DNA from: Branchiostoma floridae
Taxonomy: Eukaryota > Chordata > Leptocardii > Amphioxiformes > Branchiostomatidae
Direction of reading: 5' to 3'
NCBI RefSeq assembly: GCF_000003815.2
Contig: NC_049995.1
Span: 15,783,163 to 15,847,162, forward strand
DNA: 64,000 nt
The notes beneath the pieces are model-generated. The model worked only from the letters and a program-made list of their open reading frames with translations, ran no database searches and was not told where the DNA came from. Every line of letters begins with the position of its first letter. Position 1 is the stretch's first letter. Below, in pieces: positions 1-55,463 of this stretch. The translations under genes were made by a program, and so were the position numbers.

Positions 1-951
1 CCAGAGTTTCAGCCCAATAAAACACTCTCAGCGCCAGGGTATGAACAGACTGACCAGACAGACGAAAATAAATCCTCGAACAAGGTTCAATCGTATCTTC
101 CGGGTCTGGCAGGAAGTTGTTAAACTAAAATAAGAATAGGCTCGATGGCTGATTGCATACAAAGTAAAACAGTTTAACAGTTTTACAGCTTGAAGAAAAC
201 AAACGCTCCTACAGTACCTGCACCTGCTTGATAATTATTAAATCGTATGCCCTACTTGAATAAAAAAAGTTCACTGCAATAATAAATGTACCCACATCAC
301 AAGGAGCTTATACTTTTTTAAACTTACACCTAGTTATCGTACTGAAAATTGTTAATGACATTACATGAAGTCATTCCACAATTTNNNNNNNNNNNNNNNN
401 NNNNNNNNNNNNNNNNNNNNNNNNNNNNNNNNNNNNNNNNNNNNNNNNNNNNNNNNNNNNNNNNNNNNNNNNNNNNNNNNNNNNTCATTCACAATACCAG
501 TCCACTTTGGGGGATAATGTACTGTTAAGAGGATGTTCCATTTTTGCGCAGGGGTGATTTGGAACAGTCCAATGTTGCGTGGGAAGGGGTATGGCTGAAA
601 TATGCTGTATTTGCTCTTAAGCAAATGTCGGCCTTTCTAGTATTTAAGTATTTGTACTAGGGCTGTCTCCAGCATTAGTTTTTTTTCCTTCCTACTCTTT
701 GTTTGGGAGGTGGGTAGATACCCACCCTTGGATGATTTTAATTGGAATTTGACAGCCTGTGTTGTTAATGTTGTTCTTAAATCTGTCATTGTCAGTTTAA
801 GTCAAGATTTTTGGATGAACGGGATGAAATCTTTTTTCATTCCAACAAGAAAATTTCCGTCCTTGGACAGAGGGACGGGTCTTGAAATATGACCAAAGTA
901 AACTTTATTTTTTTATTGTTCTTGATGTCTAATATTTCCCATGATGCACAG
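1..951. other. Non-coding, probably intron of the MED16-like gene
   Basis: Apart from the 385-484 gap I see no exon with convincing splice sites and no recognised repeat here. It ends in a TGCACAG acceptor directly before the exon at 952, so it is most simply an upstream intron of the MED16-like gene. Confidence 0.4.
385..484. other. Assembly gap (100 N)
   Basis: Exactly 100 N, the usual placeholder for a gap of unknown size. Earlier MED16 exons could lie in it or to the left of the window. Confidence 0.99.
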
Positions 952-1098
952 CGCCCCCAGCCAGACGACCTCCCACATGATGTCATACCCGACCTCTGAC
1001 CCCATGTGGCGCTCCGGAGGCGAACACCTGTCCCACGACATCGTGCGGAGGGTACACCTGGGTGTCTCACCTGCCGAGGATGTCAAACAGTGCAGCAG
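952..1098 (+). CDS. MED16: MED16-like Mediator subunit, penultimate exon (partial gene)
   Basis: This is an internal exon of 147 nt between a CACAG acceptor and an AG|GTGAGG donor. Its first base completes a split codon, then 48 codons follow, then AG of the next split codon. The peptide ends in a GVSPAEDVKQCSR-like stretch whose Cys-Ser-Arg-Cys continues across the intron. The final exon then supplies a Trp-rich segment and a Cys-Leu-Cys-Gly-Gly-x-Trp motif. From memory this matches the conserved C-terminus of Mediator tail-module subunit 16, which links activators to RNA polymerase II. The reading frame is open through both exons and agrees across the splice. The 5' part of the gene is off the window. 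The identification is by motif recall only; the exon structure itself is clear. Confidence 0.65.
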
Positions 1099-1123
1099 GT
1101 GAGGGAGGGCTTTCTTTTCTACA

Positions 1124-1532
1124 TACTGTAAATGCAGTAGCGGGAAAAGGACTGTTTGCGGTGGTTTTAAGTTCTTAAGTACTTTTGTTAATAGTATTAC
1201 CCTTGCAAAACAAAATATGCACAACTAACAAAAGAAGACTTTTTCAAATATATAATGTCATCAGTTAACTATGATTTGATAGAAGAACTCTGTAAGTTCG
1301 TCTTCACATGTTTTAAGAAGAGGGAGGAAACATGTAGAAATATAGTCGTAAGTAGAACATAGAATAGCTTACTTATCAGACTCTTTGTATGCGACTTACT
1401 GCATTTAGCCCTAGGAGGGCATGAATATGCAATAAACTTCATTGTTATTGTTCTCGGTAGCACCATGCACTGTAGTCTCTTACTGCCATGCAAAAACATA
1501 AAACCACCGCAAAAAATTCTGCATTTACAGTA
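1124..1532. mobile_element. MITE with TACTGTAAATGCAG ends, interrupted copy
   Basis: The inverted ends are TACTGTAAATGCAG (1124-1137) and CTGCATTTACAGTA (1519-1532), with internal CGGTGGTTTTAAG / AAACCACCGC arms. A shorter relative lies at 31262-31473, so this copy contains extra sequence in the middle. It sits in the MED16-like last intron, starting about 25 bp after the donor. Confidence 0.7.
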
Positions 1533-1799
1533 GTTCTAAATGGTTGTTTTGCCAATTACTTCTTTGTGAATATGCATTTCCAATGTATAACTAATACTTC
1601 AGATTTGTTTCAATGCCGAACTCAAAACGTCGAGAAATCTTCTCTCCCACCATGCTTCAAAGTTCAGTCCCCACAAAAAACAGATAGAATTTACAATAGT
1701 TAACTTCATGTTCATACCAGGTAATAAAAGTTGATCCAGAAAAGGTTACATTTTCTCCATTTTTTTGTTGTTTTGTTTGGTTTTAATTAGGATTTCCAT

Positions 1800-1975
1800 T
1801 AGTGACCGATAGTCACTATTCTTCCTGGAGTCCGGATGAATGGTACTCATTTTCACCTGAGTAAAGTGAGGAAAGTTGTGTAAAGTGCCTTTCCCAAGGG
1901 CACAAGATCAGGGTTCGAACTCAGGACCTTTTGGGCCTGAGCCTTACGTGCTGCCGATTGCGTCACATGTTTTTC
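1800..1975 (+). repeat. tRNA-like dispersed repeat fragment
   Basis: The sequence has a GGGTTCGAACTC box resembling a tRNA B box, preceded by a TGCCTTTCCCAAGGGCACAA stretch. It looks like a tRNA-derived SINE fragment rather than a functional tRNA, because no cloverleaf can be folded around it. Confidence 0.4.
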
Positions 1976-2044
1976 TTATAGTTAAGTCATTTAAAGATGT
2001 TTTTTTGCTGATAGCTGTTCCATTTGGTGTGCTCCCTCCCCCAG

Positions 2045-2171
2045 GTGTTCCTCCACATCCCTACTGAAGTCCTTTGCGAAGACATCAGCCCAGAAGGCGT
2101 GGGACCAGCGCTGGGCACGGCAATGTCTGTGTGGGGGCCAGTGGAGAAAAGTCACTGAAGATGACGACTAA
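2045..2171 (+). CDS. MED16: MED16-like Mediator subunit, last exon with stop
   Basis: After a pyrimidine-rich acceptor (CCCTCCCCCAG) the exon supplies the last base of an Arg codon and 41 further codons, then TAA at 2169-2171. The peptide begins R-CSSTSLLKSF, carries a WDQRWARQCLCGGQW block and ends in an acidic tail (TEDDD). The paired Cys residues plus the CLCGG-x-W block are the C-terminal signature I associate with MED16. The intron before it (1099-2044) contains a CTGTAAATGCAG-type MITE and a tRNA-like repeat. A 220-bp MITE begins only 8-10 bp after the stop codon, so it lies in the 3' UTR or replaces it. No clear AATAAA follows closely; ATTAAA occurs near 2925. Confidence 0.65.
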
Positions 2172-2179
2172 TAGCTGAC

Positions 2180-2400
2180 TAACGCTAGTTTACCTTTATC
2201 CGTGGGGTAACTTATATCCGTCAAGACATTGCATTTAGATGCATCAAGACAACGGATGGTGCAAAATTTTGAAAATGACTATAATAGTTTGAAAGCATTG
2301 CAATTTAAAAAAGCCGTCTGTCGATTTGATATCCCTAAATAATCTTCCGTTAAAAGTAATGGATATAGGTTACCCCGCGGATAAAGGTGAATCAGTGTTA
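2180..2400. mobile_element. ~220-bp MITE, copy 1 (AACGCTAGTT...)
   Basis: The ends are inverted repeats of about 40 bp: AACGCTAGTTTACCTTTATC at the left, and a GGTTACCCCGCGGATAAAGG stretch running to GTGTT at the right. Two more full copies are at 60667-60885 and 61936-62155, and a solo end is near 51805-51845. A TA flanks both ends in all three copies. Confidence 0.8.
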
Positions 2401-2534
2401 TAAATCAAGACCAATAATCTTTTATTGTTTCTGTGGAGCAAAATTTTGCACAATTTCAACTCTTATGATATTCTGTTGGGTAAAAGGAGGTATCCAAAGA
2501 AAGGAAACGGACTGAAGATGATAAGTAACACACC

Positions 2535-2690
2535 AAAAAGCACTTCCTGAAGCAACTGGATATGATTTTTGGAAACTGTCAGACATTCCAGACACCCTAC
2601 ATTGTCTTTAGTCAGTGACATGGTTGATTGAGTAACTGCTTTTTGTGGTATCTTACTGCCTGGATGTCTAACCTTCATAGATGAACACAA
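2535..2690 (-). repeat. Dispersed repeat containing TACCTGGATGTCTAACCTTCAT, diverged copy
   Basis: It shares blocks (AGCAACTGGATATG, GGAAACTGTCAGAC, CTGGATGTCTAACCTTCAT) with copies near 27935-28030, 38948-39108, 39385-39422, 39802-39905, 47180-47305 and 60335-60460. The family is not recognised. Confidence 0.5.
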
Positions 2691-3782
2691 AAGGATCTGG
2701 ATTGAGACCAAGTTTTTGACAGTCATAACTCCAGTCTTTGTCAAGAAATAGATAGATGAATCCATATAAGATGTGCATCTTTCAAAACATTTATTGCAGA
2801 TGGTTTCCGTGCGTGCTAACGTTAAAACTATCAGCCTTTATATTATGTTACTACAGAGAAAGCTGGAATACACGCTAGTTTCATTTAATGGTACATTTTT
2901 GTATGTATACCTTTGTGGTTGTCAATTAAAACAATAGAATACATGGTGTCACTTTCCTTTGTTAGGCCACTGCTTTGTACCTTTTGTATGTGTCTAGCAC
3001 CCTATTGTTTCCATCAAGAGTAGATTGTTATTGTTCATTCAGAATTTCTGATATGGGCAGTTGGGTATTTTATTTCCTTTGGAAATATCAAGATTACAAT
3101 TCTGAAGAATCAAATCCAAATGTCTTTTATTCCAGTGGAAATGAAACTGTCAGTCCCACCCAGGTCTTTCCGGTGAAATAACGGATTTGCTGAGTAACTT
3201 CCTGGTTGTGTGTTACACCTGTTTACATTTACTCACCTGGCGAAAGTGACAATAGACATCCTGTCCGAAGAATAGATATTACCTGTTTTATAGTCCATTA
3301 AAAAAGCTCCAAACCTTAACTCTATGCCTCATTCTATTGTTTTCTTGGTAGGAATACGTTTAGGACACACGTTTTGAGGAAAAATTTACGTTTTAGGAGT
3401 ATTTTGAGGGAAAAACTTTACATGTATTGTCCAGACGAACAGGTGATTTCGGCTTACCACTGTGTATTGTCCAAATATGGTCAATGATGTCATGATGAAC
3501 TTTGGTAACACTCCGCGTACAGAAATAAAACTAAGCCATTTAATACGGATATTCGATAAAAGGAGATTTCGAAAATTTATTTTTTTAATGAAATTTATTT
3601 ATTTTTGGCGGGATTTATCAAACATATTGAAGAAGAAAGAGTTTTATTTTAAGGACTATATTCTGTCTCGCGGAAGGCTAACATCCTCCGCCCTGAGTGA
3701 AGCGGTATAAACAGAAAAGTTTGAGGTTGATCGACAGGGCGGCCAAACGATAGGAAATCGCGGATTTTCCTCAGTTTTCACG
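2691..3782 (+). promoter_or_regulatory. Upstream region and putative 5' UTR of NKAIN
   Basis: No coding exon is seen between the repeat ending about 2690 and the NKAIN start codon. A GGTATAAAC TATA-like sequence at 3703-3711 lies about 75 bp before the ATG, which would place transcription start near 3735. This is a positional argument only. Confidence 0.3.
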
Positions 3783-46653
<42,871 letters not shown>

Positions 46654-46839
46654 TGGTGAAGGGAAAAAGACTTTCTTTCTCTGGAGGTACTTTTGGTGGG
46701 ATCTTTTCATTTTGTGATTAATTTTCTTCTGATTTAATCTTCCAAACTAACTTCTTCTTGATTTAAAAACAATTTAATCTCTCTACAACTGGATAGGATT
46801 TGAAGATTATTTACTGGACGTTTCGGTTGTCTCAAGCAA

Positions 46840-47119
46840 ATTTAAGACCAAACACGCTTGTCCAAAAGTGCAGGGGTCCAACCCAGTGTGAGTGGATCAA
46901 ATGAATCTGGATATGCAGCTTGTACTGTTAAGTACAAACCTGGTGTGTTAAGACATTTCGGTTACCTTTTTGTTTGTATTGCTTCAACCAATTATAAACC
47001 ACCTCATGGCGTAACATACCAGGTTTGTACTGAAGCTGCATATCCGGACAGATTTATTTGATCCACTCACACAGGGAAGGACCCCTTCTCTTTTGGATAA
47101 GTGTTTTGGGTCTTTAACA
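46840..47119. mobile_element. Foldback element with ~85-bp arms
   Basis: Arms contain GTGAGTGGATCAAATGAATC / GATTTATTTGATCCACTCAC and GTACAAACCTGG / CCAGGTTTGTAC. The outer part is TTTAAGACC / GGTCTTTAA. Confidence 0.8.
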
Positions 47120-47179
47120 TGCTCGAGGTGTGGCTCTCCAAAAGCACAGGACATCCAGCCAAAGCTAGGTCATTGTATT

Positions 47180-47305
47180 GACGCTGAAGAAGAGTGATGG
47201 ATGTCACTTGAAATGTCCGGTAGTAATATCTGTTTTGTCTTATCCAATTGTAGAAATTGAATTGTCTTTGAACATTCTTTACCTGGATGTCTAACCTTCA
47301 TCAGA
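47180..47305 (-). repeat. Dispersed repeat with TACCTGGATGTCTAACCTTCAT
   Basis: Shares AAGAAGAGTGATGGATGTCA and ACCTGGATGTCTAACCTTCA with 27935-28030. Confidence 0.65.
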
Positions 47306-47803
47306 ACTTATCCTCTTCTTTCTGTATCCCTCTTATGACTTGATTTCTAAAACTGTCTCTGTACCTACCTCATTTTAAACACTAAATATGAATATCCGAT
47401 CTATTGTTTTCTGTTCTCTGTGTGTTTGTTTCACAACCCTCTGTGTAGTTTTAGATTCCGTTTCAATTGAGCATTGCTTAAGCAAATGAGTTTGAAATCA
47501 TTTGCTCACTGAGTATAGTTTACAATGAGTTGCAGTTCTTATTCAACGACCCAAAATGTTTAGTCACTACAACTCCACATGTCAAAGTGCAGAGGTCAGA
47601 CTGAGGTTCTACCACCATGTCAAAGTGCAAAGGTCATCCCAGGGGTCATGATATCAAGTGTAGAATGCAAGGATATTGAATTCAACACTTTTTCTGAGTA
47701 GTAAGGACATTTCAAAGCATTTGTAGCTGCATTTGTATGTTTGTTTGAACCTTTGTTTATTCATTGTTTGTTGTAAACAATTTGTTTTTCTTTCTTTTTC
47801 TAG

Positions 47804-47825
47804 GGATGGCCCCGCGGTGGAATGA
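47804..47825 (+). CDS. NKAIN: Alternative NKAIN terminal exon (weak)
   Basis: A strong acceptor (TTTCTTTCTTTTTCTAG) precedes GGATGGCCCCGCGGTGGAA. Joined to exon 6 it reads V-DGPAVE then TGA. It competes with the exon at 46635. Confidence 0.3.
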
Positions 47826-50540
47826 ATGTGGAAAAAGTCTCCCTCATCTGAAGTTCTAGCTGATACTACAACAGGGCAAGCTGACTGTGTAATCGTGTGC
47901 TTATATCTCTGTCCCAATGCATGCTGTCCACCCCCATTTGTCTAGTGAGGATGGTCCGAAATTTGTTACCACTCATAGTGACTAGGGTAGACCTGGGCAA
48001 TACTACTGTCGAAGCAGGGGTGTTTTTGCCTCCGAAGTTCTTTGTATATATGAAATGTCTCTGGCCAACCACTTTAGCAATAGAGTAGTCTTATTGGTCG
48101 ATTGCGGTTTTGGACCATTCCACTTTTAAATGGGGAGGCACAGAGCTTTTGTTGTGGGGAGGAAAAAAATTGGTGCTGCGAAAAAAGAAAATGGTGTGTG
48201 CTTATGGAAATGCGATATTATACAAAGTGGCACTGTCCAACTAAAGATATTTTTGGTTAACAAAATAGCACATACCTCATATTATTGGAAATATTATTAG
48301 AGAAAATAGTACAGAATACATACACAAATCTATGTATATCTATGGCTGAAAAGATTTAAGATACTTGGTTAAAGAATCAGTTCACCAAAGTTTGACAACC
48401 TTGTAGCGAGTTGTAGTTTTAAGTTTGAAAGAAAGAAACAAGCGACGCTTTAAGTATGGATGACGGTCTAAATCCGGAAAACTTTGATTTTCTCAAAGTA
48501 GATTGACCAATCATGTCCACAAGTATGATGTAACAAAAGGTTGATACTCATATCCATGTAATCCTTTATAGATTTCTTCAGAAGCATGCTCAGATCTCCA
48601 GAATTCTCCAGAATTCAGAACTGAATTTAAGATAAAACATGTTCCCCTTTAGTACCTAGTCTTCTGCGTCATGATTTAACACACTCAGTATAAAATGATT
48701 TTATTGTCTTTCCAAGAAGAACTCAAGTTTTTCGGATTTATAAAGACTGCCTTTCCGAATATATAGACACTGTGTCACTTGTGGAAGATGTTATGGTAGA
48801 TGAGATGAGAGCATATAGAAAGTTTAAAGTATGACAGAGAAAAACTATGTTATAAAGATTAAAAACAATATTATAGTTGAAGTGTTGAGGATATCGGCCA
48901 AAGTGTGTACAGGAATAGGCTATGATCGTTCTTCAGGGTAGTGAAATGTGAAGAAAAGAAGATATGATGTATTTTGTGGCTTGTTAATTCCACGGAGTTA
49001 TGAAGTTTGTTTCTAACAGTTTGGTATACACAGTAAAGGTTTGAAGTAGATCATTATTTTCAAATTTCCATCCAACTTCTGGACCTCCAAACTTTGGTTG
49101 GGATTGGGATTACCAAACTTTCATTTGGAGGGCCAGAGAGCTTAAAAATTTAGCTGTTTGGAATTAGAAAAAGGATTGCACCTCTGAATTGTACGAAAGA
49201 AAAATTGGAGCCAGTTTAAGCACAATGTTAAAAAGAGTTATATAGAAAAACTGTTGTTACCGACAGTAGCATTGCTTTTATTTCTGTTGAATGAACGCAC
49301 CTCCTCCAAGAATCTTGCTTATACAAATTACTATATGTGAAGGGTAACAAGGAAACGACTTCGAGTTTTAATATTTCAAAGAAAACTGGCAGTTGAGTTT
49401 CCATAGTAACAGTTGTTTTGTTGTATTTCTTTGTTGTCTAAGTTGACACGTGGCGCATTATATAGGTGCACCACGGACAGATAATTGTAACAATTATGTC
49501 AAATTTATTTTGTTACAAGTTGTACAGTTGTTTTGGAGGGCCGTGTATATGTATTAATAATCATTCAGTAGCTTTTACAATTGAGAGCTGTCACTTTTTA
49601 ATACCTCCTTTCTGTTGTGGTTAAATGTAATAATGTTGGATAAACAATTATGTATTCAAGATGATATACTTTACTAGGATGGCTTAAGTTTTAGCATTGA
49701 GAAGTTTATTTCATAACTTGAAAGTTCATCTGTGTTGGTAGAAGTAATTTTGGATCAAAGTTGAAATGTAATTTCCAACACAAAAATTCGACTTTGGTTC
49801 AGTCAGAAAATATGGGTAAGTTTCGTGTTGGAAATCATACCTTGACCCAAATTCAGAAGTTTATTTCTCAATGTTATCTATTGAATTCTGTTGTTATTGC
49901 ATCCTATTTGTGCAGAACTGTTTTAAATGTGTTTTCTGTTACATGGTCATTGGTTGTTGTAGTGCTTCTTGAGTTTTTGTTGTAGTACAGCAGAGCCACC
50001 TATCAGTCAGTGGCAGTATTGCACCAAGAGTAGTGGCTATATGCAATCACACCAACCTCAGATATATATGGTCTTGAATTTGCACTAAAGTGTCATCAGT
50101 TGTACCAGATGGCTTTCAGATGAATTTCAGACAATGATAAGAAATTATTCTAAAGACCATACTTTTTGGAATATGTTACCAATATGTAAAAACAGTATTT
50201 TCTTGCTTTTGTGGTTGCGTGCACTTAGTTGTAAAACCAATGATCGAATAGACTTGATGGCATTCAAAAGTTTGACATGTTGGCTTGTAACTGTTCACAC
50301 TATGTTCATACTGCTTTTAAAAAAGTCGTCTAGAACACACTTCACCAGTTTGGACACATGCAATACAACTCGTGCTTGCTTCCGTGAATGCAAGCATGAT
50401 GACATAGAATTTTGTTACAACAAAATCGATAGTAAACTGTATGTTTCTAGCATATTTCATTGCATGTGCAAAGTTTCACTGGATTTGCCAAATCTAACTG
50501 AGTACTGTATTTGTTTCAATAGATACTAAGTCTGGCTTGG
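47826..50540 (+). other. Possible long 3' UTR of NKAIN or intergenic DNA
   Basis: No repeat, exon or strong signal is seen over 2.7 kb. The open frame at 50134-50529 has no recognisable family and no splice context. The unusual lack of mobile elements here, compared with the rest, would fit a retained 3' UTR. Confidence 0.35.
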
Positions 50541-50545
50541 TACCT

Positions 50546-50716
50546 TATCTCCAAGCAGATCCTACGGTAGCATAAGATAGTATCAAAAGTTGGCAGAGGA
50601 GTAAAGCTGACTTACAAGTGTGTTTCGCTACCGGGCAAATGGACACCTCTTTGCTGACTACACTCCTTGGCCAGTTTGGTACTATCTTATGCCATTGTAG
50701 GATCTGCTTGGAGATT
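50546..50716. mobile_element. MITE with TCTCCAAGCAGATCC ends, copy 2
   Basis: Near full-length match to 25622-25795, including CGCTACCGGGCAAATGGACA. Confidence 0.85.
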
Positions 50717-52719
50717 ACTTGGTGCCCATCTGTATAAGACTGTTGTTGTTTTGAACCGTGCATACACAGTAATGCACAATGTGCTAAAGGCAAAGGCCCC
50801 TGATGTAAAACATGTCTATTCATGTATCAAGCACAGTCTAAATTTGGACTGTTTATCAGTTAGGGGTCTTAACCTTTGACATATTACCCACAATGCATCT
50901 TGTGGAGCATGCGCATTTGAACCATGAATTAGCCCATTACAGTTATCAGATTCAGATCTTTTCTGTTGTCTATTTGCAAAAGTACTAAATAAGAGCTTAG
51001 ATACATCAGGGATACTAGGCAATTTTTTGGCTTCAGTAAAATGTGAAATTACTGTCACAAAAACTTGTTTCTTGGTTGAAACTTTAAGACAAAGTTGAAG
51101 GAGTCTATAGAATGGAACTGATAGTTTAACTGTAAGATGTTGGAAATGATTGTACATTTACAATGACTGTGTGCACAAGTTTGTAAGTTTGTACTCTTTC
51201 CATTGTACATTTGTATAATGTAAATACAATTTGTGCTTTGCTATAAGATGCTTGTGTCTAGTGTCTTTTTTTTCTCAACAGTCGCCGAACCCGTTAATAT
51301 ATGAAACTACTTGCAACTTTGCAAAAAAGGGCACTATAGAAACAGTCTAACATCAATTCAGCTTCAAGGCTGTTAGATTTTGAGAGTAGGTTAATACTAG
51401 TAGTAACTATAATTTCATCTCCAAGCAGATGTATAGGGCAGGTCTAGATTTTTTGTTTGCTTTTTCAGTATGTTTAAAAAAAATGAGTTTGCTCAGTTCA
51501 AGGCCACATGGAACACTGTAGCATCATCTCTTCTCCCTATGTCAGAAACATCAAGCTTAGGCAAGCTCTACTTACTAACTCAACAGGCGAAGTAGGGGTT
51601 ACAAAAGCTGCTCGGAAATTCAGTATCCCATATAAGCCTGAATGGTCACATCCTATTCGATAGTAAATCTAATTATAGGCAAGTTAAGAAACTAAGTACT
51701 AAAAGAAATTCACAAATTAGAGGAGGCCTTTTATAGAACATCCTTGCCAAATCAATGTACGTCCTTTGATCGTGATATCACTAATTATCATGTTTTTAAA
51801 TGCAACAGATATAGGTACCCCAGCGGATAAAGGTGAACTAGCTGTAGAAATAGATCAAACAAAGTCAGTGATGAAAGAAAATTACCTCTTTGGGATATTA
51901 CATGAATTGTATCATGTAATGATGTGTCTTTTTTCATATTTGCAATATATTGACAATGATGTAACATAAAGTAATGACTCTGATGCCATTTTCAGCACTG
52001 TTTACTTGTATACCTCTTCTATTTGATCCATGGGCCAATTGTAAAACTCACAAACCACAGTGATATGGTTACTCCCAAGCAAGCAAGTTTTTACCGTAAC
52101 ACGCACGGTTCAAAAGCGCCGCCGAACGGCTGAAAATATCATTACAGGCAAACCCGCCTCCAGCAGTATTACGTTTCTGCAGGGCTATGGAATGACTCCA
52201 AGTGAGTAAAAGTCTTTGCCGAATTCTACGACCTGTACCGGAACCCCATAGAAAGACCAAGGAGGTTAAAAAAGCCTCGAGGAAACCTGGTGGAGGCTAC
52301 GACAACCGTGGGGGATTGGACGGGCTCTGTTCGGTGCTGAAGGCGCTTTCCACCGCCCGGCTCATCTGTGGCTCTCGGTAGCACCTGACCGGAACACGGT
52401 GCCAATATAATGCCACCCAACGAAGGGTGAAGATTGTTACTAGTCTACACTGTACATTTAGGATGAATAGAAGTCATAAAAGTTATCATATCACATACAA
52501 ATGCAATCTTTGTCGTACTATTTTGTTACCGCCAGTTTGCGGAGGTACACAGCGTCCTGCATTCAGCGGAGGTGAAGAAACCCGCGGCCGACTCACCTTG
52601 AAATACAGTACAAGAAACTGTTGCGATATTCCCGGGCCTTTCTACTCCTCCAATTTGCAAAACTTTACATTTAACTTCATAAGACCTGTAAGTCTGATTA
52701 TACTTTCACTATTTGGGAT
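50717..52719. other. Intergenic, mostly featureless
   Basis: Contains a solo end of the AACGCTAGTT MITE family near 51805-51845 (GGTACCCCAGCGGATAAAGG) and a solo CTCCAAGCAGAT end at 51419. The fragment CCAAGGAGGTT at 52257 has no partner arm. No gene is seen. Confidence 0.4.
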
Positions 52720-53250
52720 AGTTTCTGTCTTGCTTTTGTACAAAATGTCCAGAATGTCTGTCGCACTACTTTCTTTTTACCGCGAGGTTGCGGAGGAACA
52801 CTGTGCTGTGCGGTTTGGTCAGTATTACCGCACATTATCATGTGCAGTATTCCCGCACATCACCTGCTTATTCCTGATTGGCTGCTGCGGAATTTATTGA
52901 CCAATAATTGTGTAGTTGCCACAAATATTCGGCAATGATTGCCTGAACCGCGACAATTCATATTCTGGGGTGAAAAGAAGTAGGTAAAATAAAACACATA
53001 TGTTCCCTACATCTATCCGCTTAAAAATAGTGAACTATCGCGGTCTTACACATTGATTGGTCAAGGGGTTCCGTACTAGCCAATCAGAAATGAGTAGGTG
53101 ATGTGCGGGAATACTGCGCATGATGATGTGCGGTAATACTAACCGAAGCGTCATGACCGCATAGCACAGTGTGCCTCCGCATCCTCGCGGTAAAAAGAAA
53201 ATAGTGCGACAAAGTTCCCGAGCGATTTGTAGAAAAGCAAGACAGAAACT
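52720..53250. mobile_element. Foldback element with ~180-bp arms
   Basis: AGTTTCTGTCTTGCTTTT at the left pairs with AAAAGCAAGACAGAAACT at the right. Inner parts include TTTTTACCGCGAGG / CCTCGCGGTAAAAA and ATTCCCGCACATCACCT / AGGTGATGTGCGGGAAT. Confidence 0.85.
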
Positions 53251-53962
53251 GTCCTAAGTGGCAGACAATAAAAAGGATTTTGGTCCATATGGATTTGGAT
53301 GTGAAGTTTAATCTGTCGGCGAAGAGATGCTCGAGAACATCACAGTTGCCTGTCGTGGTGAATCGGCTGTGGATTTATACATCTCGGGTGACATAAGTTT
53401 TAAAAAAAGGCGGGAAACGCCAACAAAACCAAAATTTTTACGTATCGGTACTTATCTATTTATCTTACCTTTCTAATCATTGAGAGGAAGCTTTGTGCTT
53501 TCAGATAGCACAAATCAACTTTAAAATTGTGACCTGACAATAATTTCATCATCCGCATAGGGGGGCTTTCAAGTGCACATGCACTGCATTCTACATTTAT
53601 TCCGCTGGGCGGCGCCAATAGACCGTGCAATAACCCGTTAAGCCTGGCAAAACATCGGGTTCATTGCAAATTCGTTTTTATCATTTTGAGGGTAAGAAAC
53701 AACATGCAAAGCGCAAGTAAAATACTCTCTGATGCGAAATATAAATCATTTCATGTTTGTACTGCTGTCTTGATGTTTTAATACTAATAATTATGAGCAT
53801 ATTTGAATATAATTGAATTCTATTGTGGTGACAGCATTGTTTTAAGCTGATGTAAGTCGAAGTTTCACAAGAATAAACGAGTCCTTCCTTCCTTCCTTCA
53901 TTCAAATGGATAAATAAATTCATCAACGCAGCCCTAACTTAAGTATTGCCCAACAAAGAATA
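53251..53962. other. Intergenic, no gene seen
   Basis: A short CTTCCTTC run lies at about 53883-53899. Nothing else is recognised. Confidence 0.4.
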
Positions 53963-54136
53963 CAGTAGAAGCCGCTTAATTGCACGGCCTATTTGCCGGT
54001 GAGTTTGGTGCAATTATCCGACTGGTGCAATAATGCGAAGTTATCTAGCTGGACCGCAACGGTTTGGGGTTTTGGGACTCCGTGCAGTTAACAGAAGTCT
54101 GCGTTAATCCGTTGTGCAATTAACTGGCTTCCACTG
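53963..54136. mobile_element. pogo/Tigger-like MITE, TA flanks
   Basis: The ends are CAGTAGAAGCCGCTTAATTG and AATTAACTGGCTTCCACTG. TA flanks both sides. The CAGT-GAA-CC...TTAAT end pattern is that of pogo/Tigger elements. Confidence 0.75.
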
Positions 54137-55120
54137 TACAAAAAGAATTAGTGGCCAAAAGAATACTCATATTTCCATCCTATTGCTGACATACATGCAA
54201 CCCTTCAAAACGTATATATCGTATATTTATTACTCAACTAAAGGCCGCAAAAGAAATTAGTTCCTATCATTATTCTATAATAAGGAGGGAGGCTGTAGGT
54301 ATGACTGTATGTCCTGTTTTATATCATTTTGTATTCTTGTGTCCAATTGATCATCATCATCACATCGTATCTATTATATAAATGGCTAACAGTCTAGTAA
54401 AAGTAACAATGTCATATTGGATGTCAATTCGATGAGGTCTCCAAGCAGATGTTGGGGTGAAAGTCGTACTGTTTTCTGAGTGACGTCCGGGCTTTTCTGA
54501 CAGTCGCTAACTTCATATAAGCAGATCAACAGTTGACTAAAAGCTCAAAGCTGATAAGGGCAAAAAGGTGATGTCCATTATTCATAACTATCCTTAACTC
54601 AGACATAACGTACAATATATGATGTATATATGAATGTAGGGGGCGCTTCGATGGGCGGACATGGTGTTACATGGGCTCCTCGCGCGGCGCCTAAAAACGA
54701 TCATTTTTATGTCAACTAGTATCTTGAAGGTTATTCTAAATGTATATAAAGATGTCTGGGCCTACTTAGGAACGTTTTCACTGACCTTTAGGCTAATTCT
54801 GGGTATATATCACATTTTGAAATTTGGAGACATATACCCTATCATAGCCCAATCTGCAGTACCGCTCCCGGCCGCACCCTGAAAAGTGGCTAAGACGACC
54901 GTCAAATTGCCAAATTTCCGCCTTTTCGGGAATGAGGAAATCGAGGAAGGCTCGCAAGGGGTTTTGATATTCAAAGCTTATTTGACCTTTTTTATCGTTA
55001 AGACGACCATCTAATCAAAGAATAACAATTTTCAAAAATAAGTCAGTGGAAATCATGTCATAAATAACAAATTTCCTGCACAATTGGCCAGTATATAGAA
55101 GTGGCCCAAAGCACACAGCC
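54137..55120. other. Intergenic, no gene seen
   Basis: A solo TCTCCAAGCAGAT end lies at 54440. Nothing else is recognised. Confidence 0.4.
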
Positions 55121-55463
55121 CAGGGTTGTAGCCAGCCTGAAATCATTTTCAGTCCCCTTGATTTTGAATGGGAATCCTATCGAGCACCAAAGGCATGTCG
55201 TCATTTCTAGGGGGTCTGGGTCCCAGAAAATTTTTAAATCAAGACCCTCTGAAACACTATTTCCTGCATTTTGAGGTGCAAATTTTGCCTGTAGACTAAC
55301 CTGTTCAATGGCATCTGTTTTGGTGAAGAAGCACACATGGGTTTCAATTTTTTTATATATTTTTGTCTGTCCCAGGGGACGGAATGGGGAAAACTTTTTT
55401 CAGTCCCCAACAACTGCAAAATTCCTTCAAAGGACTGAAGGACAGGTGCTGGCTACAACCCTG
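55121..55463. mobile_element. hAT-like MITE (CAGGGTTGTAGCCAGC), inverted relative of 40582-40946
   Basis: The ends are CAGGGTTGTAGCCAGCC and GGCTACAACCCTG. The flanks ACACAGCC and ACACAACC are an 8-bp target duplication with one change. Confidence 0.85.

Noticed and set aside
50134-50529. 131-codon open frame downstream of NKAIN
   Set aside because: The composition is like random AT-rich DNA; no family, no splice context.
52427-52900. 157-codon open frame
   Set aside because: It extends into one arm of the foldback element at 52720-53250 and has no recognisable domain.
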